A stretch of DNA of 64,000 bases from Actinomycetes bacterium (GTDB lineage: Bacteria > Actinomycetota > Actinomycetes > Mycobacteriales > Mycobacteriaceae). The translations under genes were made by a program, and so were the position numbers. Under the pieces are notes generated by a model. That model did no database searches. It saw only the letters and a program-made list of their open reading frames with translations, and had not been told where the DNA came from. The stretch is from the NCBI GenBank assembly GCA_023432405.1, contig JAEYUQ010000029.1:40141-104140 (forward strand), in the 5' to 3' direction. This document shows positions 31,519-40,945 of the stretch, piece after piece (the stretch's first letter is position 1; every line of letters starts with the position of its first letter).

Positions 31519-34500
31519 GTGGCAGAAGCTGCTAGCGATCAAGAAACTGCCAAGGCTACACAGCGTCGTGCTACTAAACGCACAGCTAAGCGGTCGAGTA
31601 GTACAAAGGCCAGCGCAAAGAAGGCGCCAGCGAAGAAGGCCAGCACAACAAAGGCCCGCGCAAAGACAACTTCCGTGAAGGAAACTGGCGCAGCAAAGGC
31701 CAGCGCGAAGAAAGCCAGCGCAACAGAGGCCAGCGCAAAGAAGGCGAGCCCAAAGAAATCTACTAGTACAAAGACCAATGCTCAGAAGGTGCCTGCAAAG
31801 AAAACTTCTGCAAAGAAAACAACAAAGAAGACGGCGCCACAGAGCCAGGACGCTACTGCTCCTACCTTTGACCGTTCACAGCTTGTGGACAAAATCCGCG
31901 TTCATCTTTTGGCAAAGCTCCTTGGGGTTACTTCTCGGGAACTAACCTCAGCTTTGCGCGATATGGGTTTAAAGAAGGTGGCTCAGTCTACCTTGAGTCT
32001 GGAGGAGTCTAACTCCCTAATAGATCACTTGGAAGCCCAACCTGCTGGTGCGGATCAGCCTGAGCAGCCTCAGCAGCCTGAGCAGCCGAAGCAGTCCAAA
32101 CAGCCCAAGAAGTCCAAGAAGTCCAAGAAGCAGTCGGAACAATCAGCGGGGCAGTCCACACCGCCCACGCAGCAGTCCACATCGCCCACGCAGCAGCCCA
32201 AGCAGTCAGAAGAGCAGTCGGAGCAGCCCACTGAGACTGGAAACAGTGCTGAGTCTGAGGAGGCTTTGGAAAAGCTCAAGTATCGCGTGGGAAAGAACGT
32301 CGAGAATGAGATTCACCAGATTGAGCAGAAGGTGGATCGGGAGCTTGAGGCACGTCGGCAAGAACAGAAGAAGTCTCAAGCGGAGGACAACGATCACCAC
32401 TCTGAGGATGCCGATGAGGATGGATTCACGGATCTCGACGAAGAAGCTTTTGAGGATTCTCGATCTGCCTATGATCGCAATCTGGATGTAGCTGAAGCGA
32501 TTGCTGATGCCCCTATTTTCCTGGCCCCGCAGAACACTCTGAATCGTTCCACCTCTGAACAGTCCGAGTCACAGGATGCCCAGGAGGAGCACTCTCAGCA
32601 GAATACAGATGATGCAGAAGATTCTGAGAGCTCTGAGGGCTCTCCGTCACGACGCCGTCGTCGTGGACGCCGTGGGACTCGTCGTGGTCGTGGGGCAGGA
32701 AAATCCGGCACTACTGAGCACACTCATTCTGATGGAGGCGACCATTCTGAGGAACAGGCTGAGCCTGATGACTACGAGCCTCCCACCGAACCTGTTGCAA
32801 TCAAGGGGTCTACTCGCCTGGAAGCACAGAGGCGACGTCGTTCAGAGATGCGGCAGAAAGGGCGTGAGAAGCGGCACATAGTGTCCCAGGCTGAATTCTT
32901 GGCGCGCCGTGAATCTGTAGAACGCATCATGGTGGTTCATGAACGTCAGCGGCACGATCATGAAGGTCGGGTAACCCAAGTTGGAGTTCTGGAAGACGGT
33001 ATGTTGGTGGAGCATTTTGTCACCAATGAAGACCAGTCTTCCATGATTGGCAATATCTACTTGGGTCGTGTGCAAAATGTTCTTCCCAGCATGGAAGCTG
33101 CGTTCGTTGACATCGGAACAGGGCGCAATGGCGTCCTCTACTCCGGAGAAGTGGACTGGAAATCTGCTGGCCTTGGGGGCCGCGGGCGTCGTATAGAGCA
33201 AGCCCTTCATCCTGGAGACCAGATTCTTGTCCAGGTCACCAAGGATCCTCTAGGGCACAAGGGGGCTCGTCTGACCACGCAGATTTCTCTGCCTGGACGC
33301 TATCTGGTGTACGTTCCTGGTGGGCGTTCTTCTGGGATTTCTCGTAAGCTCCCCATTCCAGAGCGCAAGCGTCTCAAGGAGATTCTCAAGCATGTCATGC
33401 CTGAAGATGGTGGCGCCATTATCCGCACGGCAGCTGAGGGTGTTTCAGAGGAGGCTATTGCTGCTGATGTGGAGCGGCTCCACAAACTGTGGATAGACAT
33501 CACGACTCGTAGCGAATCTGCCCACAATTCCAAGGCAGTAACCCTCTATGAAGAGCCGAATGTCCTGGTGAAAGTGATTCGTGACCTCTTCAATGAAGAT
33601 TTCACCAGGCTCATTGTGGACGGTGATAGGTCCTGGAACATCGTTAACGCCTATGTTCACTCCGTCGCGCCTGACTTGGTGGACCGCTTAGAGAAGTGGG
33701 ATCGCCTGGAGCATGAGGACGCGGATGTTTTTGAGCATTACCAGATTAATGAGCAGCTTCAGAAAGCTCTCTCCCGCAAGGTGTGGCTACCCTCTGGTGG
33801 CACTCTCATCATTGACCGCACAGAAGCTATGACGGTTATTGATGTCAATACTGGGCGTTTTACAGGCTCGGGCGGCAATTTAGAAGAGACCGTTACATCC
33901 ACCAACCTGGAGGCAGCGGAGGAGATTGTTCGCCAACTGCGTCTCCGGGATATTGGTGGCATGGTGGTTATTGACTTCATAGATATGGTGCTACCCGAGA
34001 ATCAGGATCTGGTTGTGCGCCGTCTCACGGAATCCCTGGGCCGGGATCGGACTCGCCACCAGGTATCTGAAGTTACATCCTTGGGTTTGGTGCAGCTTAC
34101 GCGGAAACGTTTGGGTACAGGGCTCCTGGAAACCTTTGCCACTGAATGCGAAGAGTGCGGAGGTCGCGGTGTCATTGTCCATGATGATCCGGTGGAGGAA
34201 ACCAAGCACTATGAGAAGCATCAGACCCACGCTAAGCGACGCCCTGACAACGCGGCGGAGCATCCATTGTTCCAAGCGCTAAAGCAGCACAAGAAGTCTG
34301 ATGAGGAACTGGTTGATGCCGTTCTGGGAGATGTGGATGAGGCTCCTGAAGACTCCACGGACACGAAGGGTTCTCTGGAGCTAGAGGACACCCAGAAGGA
34401 CACTCAGAAGGACACTCGCGATGCCCGCCCCGCACGACGTCGTCGAGTGGCTCGTCGTAATGCTGCTCACGATGAGGACGATACTGCTGAGAACAACAAA

Positions 34501-35034
34501 GATACTGCTGAGAACAACAGCAGTGCTCAGCAGGAGGCAGATTCCGTGGACGCCAGCAGTAGTGCTGAGCAGGAGAGTGCCGATGAGAGCAATGCTTCGG
34601 TAAAACGCCGTGGGCGGCGTCGGGTGCGTCGTGCGATGTCCACTCGGAGCGTTTCGGAGCAGGATTCCAAGGAAAAGGCCGAGGACGTGGCCGAGGAAGC
34701 CGAGCAGGAATCTCGTCAACCGCGTGGTCGCAGCTCACGGCGTGGGATACGGCGTGCGGTGCGGCGTACCTCGGCTAGAACAGCAAACGAGAGTGCTCAT
34801 GCTCCTCGCAGGGCTAGCGGCAGACACAGTAGCCAGCGAGAGAGGGAGCTGGCAGATGCCAGAGAGTCCGAAACCTCACACGGTGCTGTTAATCGGGAGG
34901 ATCCTGCCGTAGCTGAGCGGCGCTATGCCGAGGAAAAGGCTGCCTTTGAGAATTCCCCACGGCGCCGGCGCAGAGTGCGTGGACATTCCAAGTCTGATGT
35001 TCCGCCGACGCCGCCGAGGTCCAGGAACAAGTAG
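31519..35034 (+). CDS. rne: Ribonuclease E/G with long Lys/Ala-rich and Arg-rich extensions
   Basis: 1171 residues. Residues 1-115 are a Lys/Ala/Ser/Thr repeat tract with many AKKA/SAKK units; about 122-172 form a small IF2_N-like helical domain (KIRVHLLAKLLGVTSRELTSAL split over two helices). A disordered acidic and Arg-rich linker follows. From about 470 come the S1 domain (GRVQNVLPSMEAAFVDIGTG), the 5'-sensor region, the DNase I-like catalytic part (VIDVNTGRFTG, then VVIDFIDM) and the zinc link CEECGGRG (near 880). The C-terminus is again Arg-rich. It starts mRNA decay and rRNA processing. The start is GTG with AAAAGGAG upstream, and a terminator follows. Confidence 0.95.
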   Translation: MAEAASDQETAKATQRRATKRTAKRSSSTKASAKKAPAKKASTTKARAKTTSVKETGAAKASAKKASATEASAKKASPKKSTSTKTNAQKVPAKKTSAKKTTKKTAPQSQDATAPTFDRSQLVDKIRVHLLAKLLGVTSRELTSALRDMGLKKVAQSTLSLEESNSLIDHLEAQPAGADQPEQPQQPEQPKQSKQPKKSKKSKKQSEQSAGQSTPPTQQSTSPTQQPKQSEEQSEQPTETGNSAESEEALEKLKYRVGKNVENEIHQIEQKVDRELEARRQEQKKSQAEDNDHHSEDADEDGFTDLDEEAFEDSRSAYDRNLDVAEAIADAPIFLAPQNTLNRSTSEQSESQDAQEEHSQQNTDDAEDSESSEGSPSRRRRRGRRGTRRGRGAGKSGTTEHTHSDGGDHSEEQAEPDDYEPPTEPVAIKGSTRLEAQRRRRSEMRQKGREKRHIVSQAEFLARRESVERIMVVHERQRHDHEGRVTQVGVLEDGMLVEHFVTNEDQSSMIGNIYLGRVQNVLPSMEAAFVDIGTGRNGVLYSGEVDWKSAGLGGRGRRIEQALHPGDQILVQVTKDPLGHKGARLTTQISLPGRYLVYVPGGRSSGISRKLPIPERKRLKEILKHVMPEDGGAIIRTAAEGVSEEAIAADVERLHKLWIDITTRSESAHNSKAVTLYEEPNVLVKVIRDLFNEDFTRLIVDGDRSWNIVNAYVHSVAPDLVDRLEKWDRLEHEDADVFEHYQINEQLQKALSRKVWLPSGGTLIIDRTEAMTVIDVNTGRFTGSGGNLEETVTSTNLEAAEEIVRQLRLRDIGGMVVIDFIDMVLPENQDLVVRRLTESLGRDRTRHQVSEVTSLGLVQLTRKRLGTGLLETFATECEECGGRGVIVHDDPVEETKHYEKHQTHAKRRPDNAAEHPLFQALKQHKKSDEELVDAVLGDVDEAPEDSTDTKGSLELEDTQKDTQKDTRDARPARRRRVARRNAAHDEDDTAENNKDTAENNSSAQQEADSVDASSSAEQESADESNASVKRRGRRRVRRAMSTRSVSEQDSKEKAEDVAEEAEQESRQPRGRSSRRGIRRAVRRTSARTANESAHAPRRASGRHSSQRERELADARESETSHGAVNREDPAVAERRYAEEKAAFENSPRRRRRVRGHSKSDVPPTPPRSRNK

Positions 35035-35045
35035 GTTAAAGAGGT

Positions 35046-35075
35046 AGGGAACCGGGCTGTCTGGTTCCCTTTCTC
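35046..35075 (+). terminator. Rho-independent terminator after rne
   Basis: GGGAACC (35047-35053) pairs with GGTTCCC (35063-35069) over a 9-nt loop, followed by TTTCTC. It separates rne from rplU-rpmA. Confidence 0.8.
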
Positions 35076-35240
35076 ATAGCACGAGCTTCTTGAGACTTTG
35101 TAGGCTTCTGCCTGTTTTGGAGAAACGTGGGATATGGGGTACCCTTTGACAGTCATTGTTTTGGATAAACCCGAAACGTAGTCCATTCAGCGTGCCTATG
35201 GTGCGTTGTTCCGAGTTTTTAGATAAGGGGTAGCCCTCCT

Positions 35241-35546
35241 ATGTATGCGATCGTCAAGACCGGCGGAAAGCAGTACAAGGTTGCCGAAGGTGACCTCGTC
35301 AAGGTCGAGAAGATCGAGGGTGAGCCAGGTTCCACTGTGGCTCTCACCCCCGTTCTGCTCGTTGATGGTGCCACTGTCAAGTCCACTGCAGAGGATTTGA
35401 AGGATGTCACCGTGGATGCGGAGATTGTGGAGCAGACCAAAGGTCCTAAGATCCGCATGATGGCTTACCGTAACAAGACTGGCTATAAGCGCCGTCAGGG
35501 TCACCGTCAGAAGTTGACGGTGCTCAAGGTGACTGGCATTAAGTAA
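35241..35546 (+). CDS. rplU: 50S ribosomal protein L21
   Basis: 101 residues beginning MYAIVKTGGKQYKV and ending with the conserved YKRRQGHRQKLT tract, a standard L21. It is part of the large ribosomal subunit. It is 38 bp before rpmA, the universal pair. TTGACA at 35146-35151 may be part of its promoter, which must lie after the rne terminator. Confidence 0.97.
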   Translation: MYAIVKTGGKQYKVAEGDLVKVEKIEGEPGSTVALTPVLLVDGATVKSTAEDLKDVTVDAEIVEQTKGPKIRMMAYRNKTGYKRRQGHRQKLTVLKVTGIK

Positions 35547-35584
35547 AATCAACCCGCGGATTTCCTGAGGGAGGGAAAACAGAC

Positions 35585-35875
35585 ATGGCACACAAGAAAG
35601 GTGCATCCAGTACCAGCAATGGTCGTGATTCAAATCCTCAGTACCTGGGGGTGAAGCGATTCGGTGGTCAGGTGGTCAAGGCGGGTGAAATTCTCGTCCG
35701 TCAGCGTGGCACTAAGTATCACCCAGGTGAAGGCGTTGGCCGCGGCCGGGACGATACCCTATTCGCCCTGCGCCCGGGCGCTGTGCGCTTCCACATTAAG
35801 AGAAAGCGTAAGTTTATCTCCATTGACGAGTTGGAGTGGACCGCTCAGCGTCCTGAGGTAGAACAGACTGCCTAA
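35585..35875 (+). CDS. rpmA: 50S ribosomal protein L27
   Basis: 96 residues beginning MAHKKGASSTSNGRDSN, then QYLGVKRFGGQ, with the Gly-rich N-terminus that reaches the peptidyl-transferase centre. The C-terminal tail is slightly extended (ELEWTAQRPEVEQTA). It is cotranscribed with rplU and followed by a strong terminator. Confidence 0.97.
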   Translation: MAHKKGASSTSNGRDSNPQYLGVKRFGGQVVKAGEILVRQRGTKYHPGEGVGRGRDDTLFALRPGAVRFHIKRKRKFISIDELEWTAQRPEVEQTA

Positions 35876-35894
35876 GACGCACTATAACCTTATC

Positions 35895-35935
35895 GACGCC
35901 GTCCAGCATCACGCTGGGCGGCGTCTTTGTTGTTG
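35895..35935 (+). terminator. Rho-independent terminator after rpmA
   Basis: GACGCCGTCCAGC (35895-35907) pairs with GCTGGGCGGCGTC (35913-35925), a 13-bp stem with one wobble pair and a 5-nt loop, followed by TTTGTTGTTG. Confidence 0.9.
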
Positions 35936-35939
35936 TGCG

Positions 35940-36236
35940 AGTACGTGTTTTCTTGTGGAGAGCCAGTCTTCTTAAGAAAACCCAGCAAAGTCTAAGAATC
36001 AGCTCGTCATCTTAGCCATTCTTTAGGAAGCTATACCCGCTTACCACAGTCTTTATGAAGATGTTCTCGCTTCTTGGAATTTTCCTAATAAGAATTCTTA
36101 AAATTACCTTATGGCCCTGAGAAAACCTTAGACAAAGTTATCAGAAAGGTTAATTTAACTGGGCTTTTGCTCTTATTAATTGGTCTTAACCTTTTAGGTG
36201 TAAGAGAGAGAAACGAACACCAAAAGGTTGAGGACA
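35940..36236. promoter_or_regulatory. AT-rich regulatory region of the CAP protein gene
   Basis: About 300 bp much richer in A and T than its surroundings. It holds the palindromes TTCTTAAGAA (near 35968) and TAAGAATTCTTA (near 36088), several TCTTAG/CTAAGA half-sites, and AGGTTAA paired with TTAACCT about 35 bp apart nearer the gene. No coding frame is convincing. It is probably a large, multiply regulated promoter. Confidence 0.5.
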
Positions 36237-36719
36237 ATGTTCAAGAAGATTGCCACCGCTGCTCTAGCCGCCGCCTCCGCTATTGCCATGATGATTAATC
36301 CGGCGGTTGCTTCCGCTCAGGAGCCTCATGTGGAGCTCAGCGCAGAACAGATTAAGAGCTATCCGGAGCCAGCTTCTTGGCAGGTGTTTTATGACTCCAA
36401 CAATATCCGCGAAGAATACGGGCTCCCCACTACTGGCTGGGATCCACAACTTGCAGCCGAGGCTCAAGCCTGGGCCCAGCATTTAGCAGATACCTACTCT
36501 TTCCAGCATGATTACGCCCATGAGATTGGCTTCTTCAACGGCGAAAACCTCTACTGGTCTGATGGTCACTCGTTGTCCAGCATTACTGAGGGGTGGATGA
36601 ATTCTGAGAGCCACCGCGAGAATTTGCTTGATCCCGTGCATCTGCGTCAGGGCACAGGCATTGCGGTGAGCGCGGATGGGGAAACCTACTTCGTTGTTCA
36701 GCGGTTCCTGGATTTCTAA
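36237..36719 (+). CDS. Secreted CAP-domain (SCP/PR1) protein
   Basis: 160 residues from ATG 36237, with a signal peptide (MFKKIATAALAAASAIAMM, then a cut after ASA-Q near residue 27). The CAP fold is seen in WDPQLAAEAQAWAQHLADTY, the GENLYW strand and WMNSESHRENLLDP with its His/Glu site. Bacterial CAP proteins are extracellular and often cell-wall associated, with no agreed activity. A TTG at 36228 is in frame but GAGG fits the ATG. It has an unusually long AT-rich upstream region and its own terminator. Confidence 0.88.
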   Translation: MFKKIATAALAAASAIAMMINPAVASAQEPHVELSAEQIKSYPEPASWQVFYDSNNIREEYGLPTTGWDPQLAAEAQAWAQHLADTYSFQHDYAHEIGFFNGENLYWSDGHSLSSITEGWMNSESHRENLLDPVHLRQGTGIAVSADGETYFVVQRFLDF

Positions 36720-36776
36720 GATGTCCTGAGCAAAAGGGAGATTGCTCAGTTTCTCGGTTCTGCTCACTTACACTCA

Positions 36777-36804
36777 CCGGCACGTGAAGAACGTGCCGGT
36801 TTTC
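36777..36804 (+). terminator. Terminator between the CAP gene and obgE
   Basis: CCGGCACGT (36777-36785) pairs with ACGTGCCGG (36791-36799), followed by TTTTCC. Confidence 0.85.
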
Positions 36805-36856
36805 CTTATTCTTGCTACACTCGCACAGTTACTTTACAGAGTAAGGAATCCTCCAG

Positions 36857-38347
36857 ATGAGCCAGTTTGTGGATCGAGTAGTTCTTCACCTTAGCGCCGG
36901 AGATGGTGGTCACGGTGCTAATTCTGTGCATCGTGAGAAGTTCAAACCTCTTGGAGGCCCTGACGGCGGTAACGGGGGGCATGGAGGAGACATCATTCTC
37001 GAGGTGTCACAGCAGGTTCACACTCTCTTAGATTTGCATTTCCACCCCCATCTGAAAGCTGGGCGCGGAGGCAATGGTGCCGGTAACTGGAGAAACGGTG
37101 CTCGCGGAGAAGATCTCATTCTAGAGGTGCCTGTGGGGACGGTAGTTCTTGATGAGGACGGCACTGTTCTTGCTGATCTCACTGATGTGGGAACTCGTTT
37201 TGCGGCAGCTCAAGGTGGTTTCGGAGGGCTAGGAAACGCTGCCTTGGCCACTGCTGCGCGCAAGGCTCCTGGCTTTGCCCTGAAGGGAGAGCCTGGGGAG
37301 CAGAAGGATCTTGTTCTTGAACTGAAATCTATGGCAGACGTAGGATTGCTGGGTTTTCCCTCCGCAGGCAAGTCCTCCTTGATTTCTGTGGTTTCTCAGG
37401 CAAAACCCAAAATTGGGGATTACCCCTTTACCACTTTGCAACCCAACCTAGGCGTGGTCAGTGTAGGGCACGACACTTTCACGATGGCCGATGTTCCAGG
37501 GCTTATCCCAGGAGCCTCTACGGGTAAGGGGCTGGGTCTGGATTTCCTGCGCCATATAGAGCGTTGCGCTGTTCTTGTTCACGTGGTGGACTGCGCCACT
37601 TTAGAAACCAATCGTGATCCTGTCTCGGACATTCAGGCTTTGGAATCTGAGCTGGAAAAGTACCAATCAGTGCTCAGTTCAGATGTGGGCTTAGGGGATC
37701 TGCAGCAGCGCCCGCGGGTGATTGTTCTCAACAAAATAGACATCCCGGACGCGGCGGATTTGGCCCAGTTCATTCGCCCTGAGCTGGAGGAATCCTTCCC
37801 CTGGCCCATTTTTGAGGTGTCTACTGTCACTCGCCAAGGGCTTCAACCTCTCTTGTTCTCCCTCTTAGAGATTGTTCAGAAAGCTCGCCGTACACGTCCG
37901 AAGAAACGGCAGGAGAATAAGCACACAATCATTCGTCCGAGGGCCGTCGATAAGAAAGACTTTAGTGTTCAGCCCTTGGGCGAGGGGGAGTGGGAAGTTC
38001 TTGGTGACAAGCCCCAGCGGTGGATTAACCAGACAGACTTCGAGAACGACGAGGCTGTTGGGTACCTGGCAGATAGGCTCCGCAAGTTGGGTGTGGAGGA
38101 TGCTCTACGCAAGCACGGAGCTCGTGTGGGGGACACGGTGGTTATTGGGCCGATTTCCTTTGAGTGGGATCCGATGACCGGCGGTGATGAGGACTTTGTG
38201 CCCTCGCACCGGGGTACTGATGACCGCCTCCACACCACACATCGCGCCAGCGCAGAGGAACGCAAGCGCGCTTCTCAGGCTCGCCGTGGATTGATTGATG
38301 AATATGATTTTGGGCAGTCTGCCGACACTCAACGCTGGGAGGGCTAG
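36857..38347 (+). CDS. obgE: GTPase Obg
   Basis: 496 residues. The Gly-rich Obg fold (1-158, with GGPDGGNGGHGGD) is followed by the G domain: G1 GFPSAGKSS (near 168), the G2 TTLQPNLG and G3 DVPG regions, and G4 NKID. The C-terminal OCT domain (about 350-425) is present, as in actinobacterial Obg. It couples ribosome assembly and stress responses. It precedes proB by two bases, the usual rplU-rpmA-obgE-proB-proA order, here with a CAP gene inserted before it. Confidence 0.96.
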   Translation: MSQFVDRVVLHLSAGDGGHGANSVHREKFKPLGGPDGGNGGHGGDIILEVSQQVHTLLDLHFHPHLKAGRGGNGAGNWRNGARGEDLILEVPVGTVVLDEDGTVLADLTDVGTRFAAAQGGFGGLGNAALATAARKAPGFALKGEPGEQKDLVLELKSMADVGLLGFPSAGKSSLISVVSQAKPKIGDYPFTTLQPNLGVVSVGHDTFTMADVPGLIPGASTGKGLGLDFLRHIERCAVLVHVVDCATLETNRDPVSDIQALESELEKYQSVLSSDVGLGDLQQRPRVIVLNKIDIPDAADLAQFIRPELEESFPWPIFEVSTVTRQGLQPLLFSLLEIVQKARRTRPKKRQENKHTIIRPRAVDKKDFSVQPLGEGEWEVLGDKPQRWINQTDFENDEAVGYLADRLRKLGVEDALRKHGARVGDTVVIGPISFEWDPMTGGDEDFVPSHRGTDDRLHTTHRASAEERKRASQARRGLIDEYDFGQSADTQRWEG

Positions 38348-38349
38348 AC

Positions 38350-39453
38350 GTGCGTGGACGCATTGCTGGGGCAAAGAACATTGTGGTCAAGCTGGGCTCC
38401 AGTTCCCTCACCACTCCAGATTTTCATGTGGATGAGCAGAAGCTGGATTACATTGTGGACGCCTTAGAGGCGCGAATGCGCCGCGGTACAGATGTGACTG
38501 TGGTGTCTTCAGGAGCTGTAGCTGCCGGTATGGCACCGCTTGGTCTTAGCTCCCGCCCCCAGGATCTTGCCACAAAGCAGGCAGCAGCCGCAGTGGGCCA
38601 GGTGCATCTGGCCCAGCAATGGGGAAGCTCCTTTGCCCGGTATTCGCGTAGTGTGGCTCAGGTGCTGCTCACCTCCTCTGATGCAGGACAGCGTGAGCGC
38701 GCCCGCAACGCGCAGCGCACATTGGAGCGCCTCCGTCAGCTCCACGTTGTTCCCATTGTCAATGAGAATGACACAGTGGCAACTTCGGAGTTTCGCTTCG
38801 GGGATAATGATCGTTTATCGGCCATTGTGGCCAATCTCATTGCTGCCGACGCCCTCATCTTGCTCTCTGATGTCAACGGGCTTTACGACCGTAATCCCGC
38901 CGAGCCGGATGCCCGGTTTATCTCTGAGGTGCGCTCCGGGCATGATCTGGAAGGGGTTGTTGCTGGAGACGGTGGTGTAGTGGGAACTGGCGGTATGGCA
39001 TCCAAGATTACTGCCGCTCGTCTGGCTAACCGAGGCGGTATTCCCGTCCTTTTGGCCTCAGCAGAAAACATTGCTGCAGCCCTTGACGACGCCTCCGTGG
39101 GAACTGTCTTCCACCCTCGTGGCAGTCGGCTATCTGCCTGGAAGTTCTGGGCTTTGTATGCCGCAGAGACGGGCGGCTCCCTGCGCCTGGATGATGGAGC
39201 AACTCAGGCGGTTACCAGCGGAGGCCACTCCCTTCTTCCGGTGGGAATTACGGAAGTACTAGGGGAGTTCCAGGCTGGAGAGATTGTGGACATTACTGAC
39301 CCCAACGGACAACTTATTGGGCGTGGGGAAAGCTCCTATGATGCCGCTGACCTCAGAGAGATGTTGGGCAAGCACTCCACGGAATTGCCTCCACATCAGC
39401 GCCGTGCCGTGGTTCACGCGGATTACCTTTCAAACTTTGCCTCCCGTGCGTAG
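38350..39453 (+). CDS. proB: Glutamate 5-kinase
   Basis: 367 residues: an amino-acid kinase domain (VVKLGSSSLTT near the start, EFRFGDNDRLSAIVA, GTGGMASKI) and a C-terminal PUA domain (about 280-360). It makes gamma-glutamyl phosphate, the first step of proline synthesis, and is usually inhibited by proline. The start is GTG at 38350, two bases after obgE, so it is cotranscribed. proA follows after 148 bp. Confidence 0.96.
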   Translation: MRGRIAGAKNIVVKLGSSSLTTPDFHVDEQKLDYIVDALEARMRRGTDVTVVSSGAVAAGMAPLGLSSRPQDLATKQAAAAVGQVHLAQQWGSSFARYSRSVAQVLLTSSDAGQRERARNAQRTLERLRQLHVVPIVNENDTVATSEFRFGDNDRLSAIVANLIAADALILLSDVNGLYDRNPAEPDARFISEVRSGHDLEGVVAGDGGVVGTGGMASKITAARLANRGGIPVLLASAENIAAALDDASVGTVFHPRGSRLSAWKFWALYAAETGGSLRLDDGATQAVTSGGHSLLPVGITEVLGEFQAGEIVDITDPNGQLIGRGESSYDAADLREMLGKHSTELPPHQRRAVVHADYLSNFASRA

Positions 39454-39601
39454 CTAGGGGCTACGCAGGAGATACTCTCCAGTTTTCCAGTGGTAGCTGT
39501 GGTTGTGTTCCTGGCTCCGAGGTTTCGGGAGGTGACTGATTCCAGGCTTCGCAGGGCAACTGGCACCCGGAGATGGGCTGAATTGAGTATCTTTACTGTC
39601 T

Positions 39602-40876
39602 ATGACAAAGCTCGATGATTCCGTCCAGGAGAACGTAGACCAACCCACCTCCGAGAGGCAGCAGGTTCTTGAGCAGGCCGCCGCAGCTCAGCGGGTAGCT
39701 CCTGTTTTCGCCCAGCTATCCACCGCCCAGAAGAACGAGGTGCTCTACGCTGCCGCGGATGCCCTTGAAGCGGCGTCGCCAAGGATAATTGCTGCTAATC
39801 GGCAGGACATTGAGGCTGGCGGACTTACCGACGCCCTCATTGATCGTTTGCGTCTGAACCAGGAGCGTATTACCGGCATAGCCAATGGGTTGCGCCAGGT
39901 TGCTGGGCTTCCAGATCCGGTGGGGGATGTTGTTGACGGGGGGACAATGTATAACGGAATCCGCATGACGAAGGTAAGGGTGCCTTTGGGTGTGATGGGG
40001 ATGGTGTACGAGGCTCGCCCCAATGTGACCGTGGATGCTTTCGGCTTGGCGCTCAAGTCTGGGAATGTGGCACTTCTTCGCGGATCGAAATCTGCACGAT
40101 CCTCCAATGAGGTGTTGGTGGAGATTCTTCAGGATGTTTTGGCTAGCCATGAACTTCCGCGCGAGGGGGTTCAGCTCCTGCCTTGTGAGACGCATGATTC
40201 TGTGCAACATCTCATCACCGCCCGGGGTTTGGTGGATGTTGTGATTCCTCGTGGCTCAGCGAAGCTTATTCAGGCTGTTGTCACAAACGCCACAGTTCCC
40301 ACTCTGGAGACGGGGGCAGGGAATTGTCACTTTTATATTGATGCAACTGCCAACCTGGATGAGGCGCTGCGGTTAGTTCTCAACGGGAAAACCCGCCGTC
40401 CGGCTGTATGCAATGCTACGGAGACAGTTCTCGTGGATGACGCCCGCACAGATCTCCTGGAGATCATTCAAGCACTCCAGGAGGCCGGGGTTACTGTTCA
40501 CAGCGATGTGCAGGCTGAGGGCGTGGTTCCTGCCGAAGAAAGCGACTGGACTGACGAGTACCTCTCTATGGATATTGCGCTGAAATGTGTAGACGGCGTG
40601 GAGGGTGCGCTGGAGCATATTGCTCGCTATTCCACAGGGCATACAGAAGGCATTGCCACCCAGGACATAGACGTGGCTCAGCGCTTCGCTGATGGTGTGG
40701 ATTCCGCAGTGGTGGTCATTAACGCTTCCACTGCTTTTACGGATGGAGAACAGTTCGGCATGGGCGCAGAGATTGGCATTTCCACCCAAAAGCTCCACGC
40801 CCGAGGTCCTATGGCGCTTCCAGAACTGACATCTACCAAGTGGGTGCTGCGAGGTGCTGGGCAGGTGCGAGCCTAA
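39602..40876 (+). CDS. proA: Gamma-glutamyl phosphate reductase
   Basis: 424 residues of the aldehyde-dehydrogenase fold. The catalytic Cys is in RRPAVCNATETVLVDD (near 270), and ETGAGNCHFYID is the family signature. It reduces glutamyl phosphate to the semialdehyde in proline synthesis, acting on the ProB product. In many corynebacteria nadD follows proA closely; here tenA, thiD, an Ltp protein and luxS stand between them. The last codons and TAA are part of a 37-bp tandem repeat. Confidence 0.96.
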   Translation: MTKLDDSVQENVDQPTSERQQVLEQAAAAQRVAPVFAQLSTAQKNEVLYAAADALEAASPRIIAANRQDIEAGGLTDALIDRLRLNQERITGIANGLRQVAGLPDPVGDVVDGGTMYNGIRMTKVRVPLGVMGMVYEARPNVTVDAFGLALKSGNVALLRGSKSARSSNEVLVEILQDVLASHELPREGVQLLPCETHDSVQHLITARGLVDVVIPRGSAKLIQAVVTNATVPTLETGAGNCHFYIDATANLDEALRLVLNGKTRRPAVCNATETVLVDDARTDLLEIIQALQEAGVTVHSDVQAEGVVPAEESDWTDEYLSMDIALKCVDGVEGALEHIARYSTGHTEGIATQDIDVAQRFADGVDSAVVVINASTAFTDGEQFGMGAEIGISTQKLHARGPMALPELTSTKWVLRGAGQVRA

Positions 40877-40945
40877 AACCCAGCGTCCAGGCGCTAGGCA
40901 GGTACGGGCCTAAAACTCGGCCTCCAGGCGCCAGGCAGCGTCCCA
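40853..40945. repeat. 37-bp tandem repeat spanning the proA and tenA stop codons
   Basis: Units 40853-40889 and 40890-40926 are about 85% alike, and a partial third follows. The first contains the proA TAA. The second contains the tenA stop (CTA at 40910-40912), because the two genes converge here. Confidence 0.85.
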
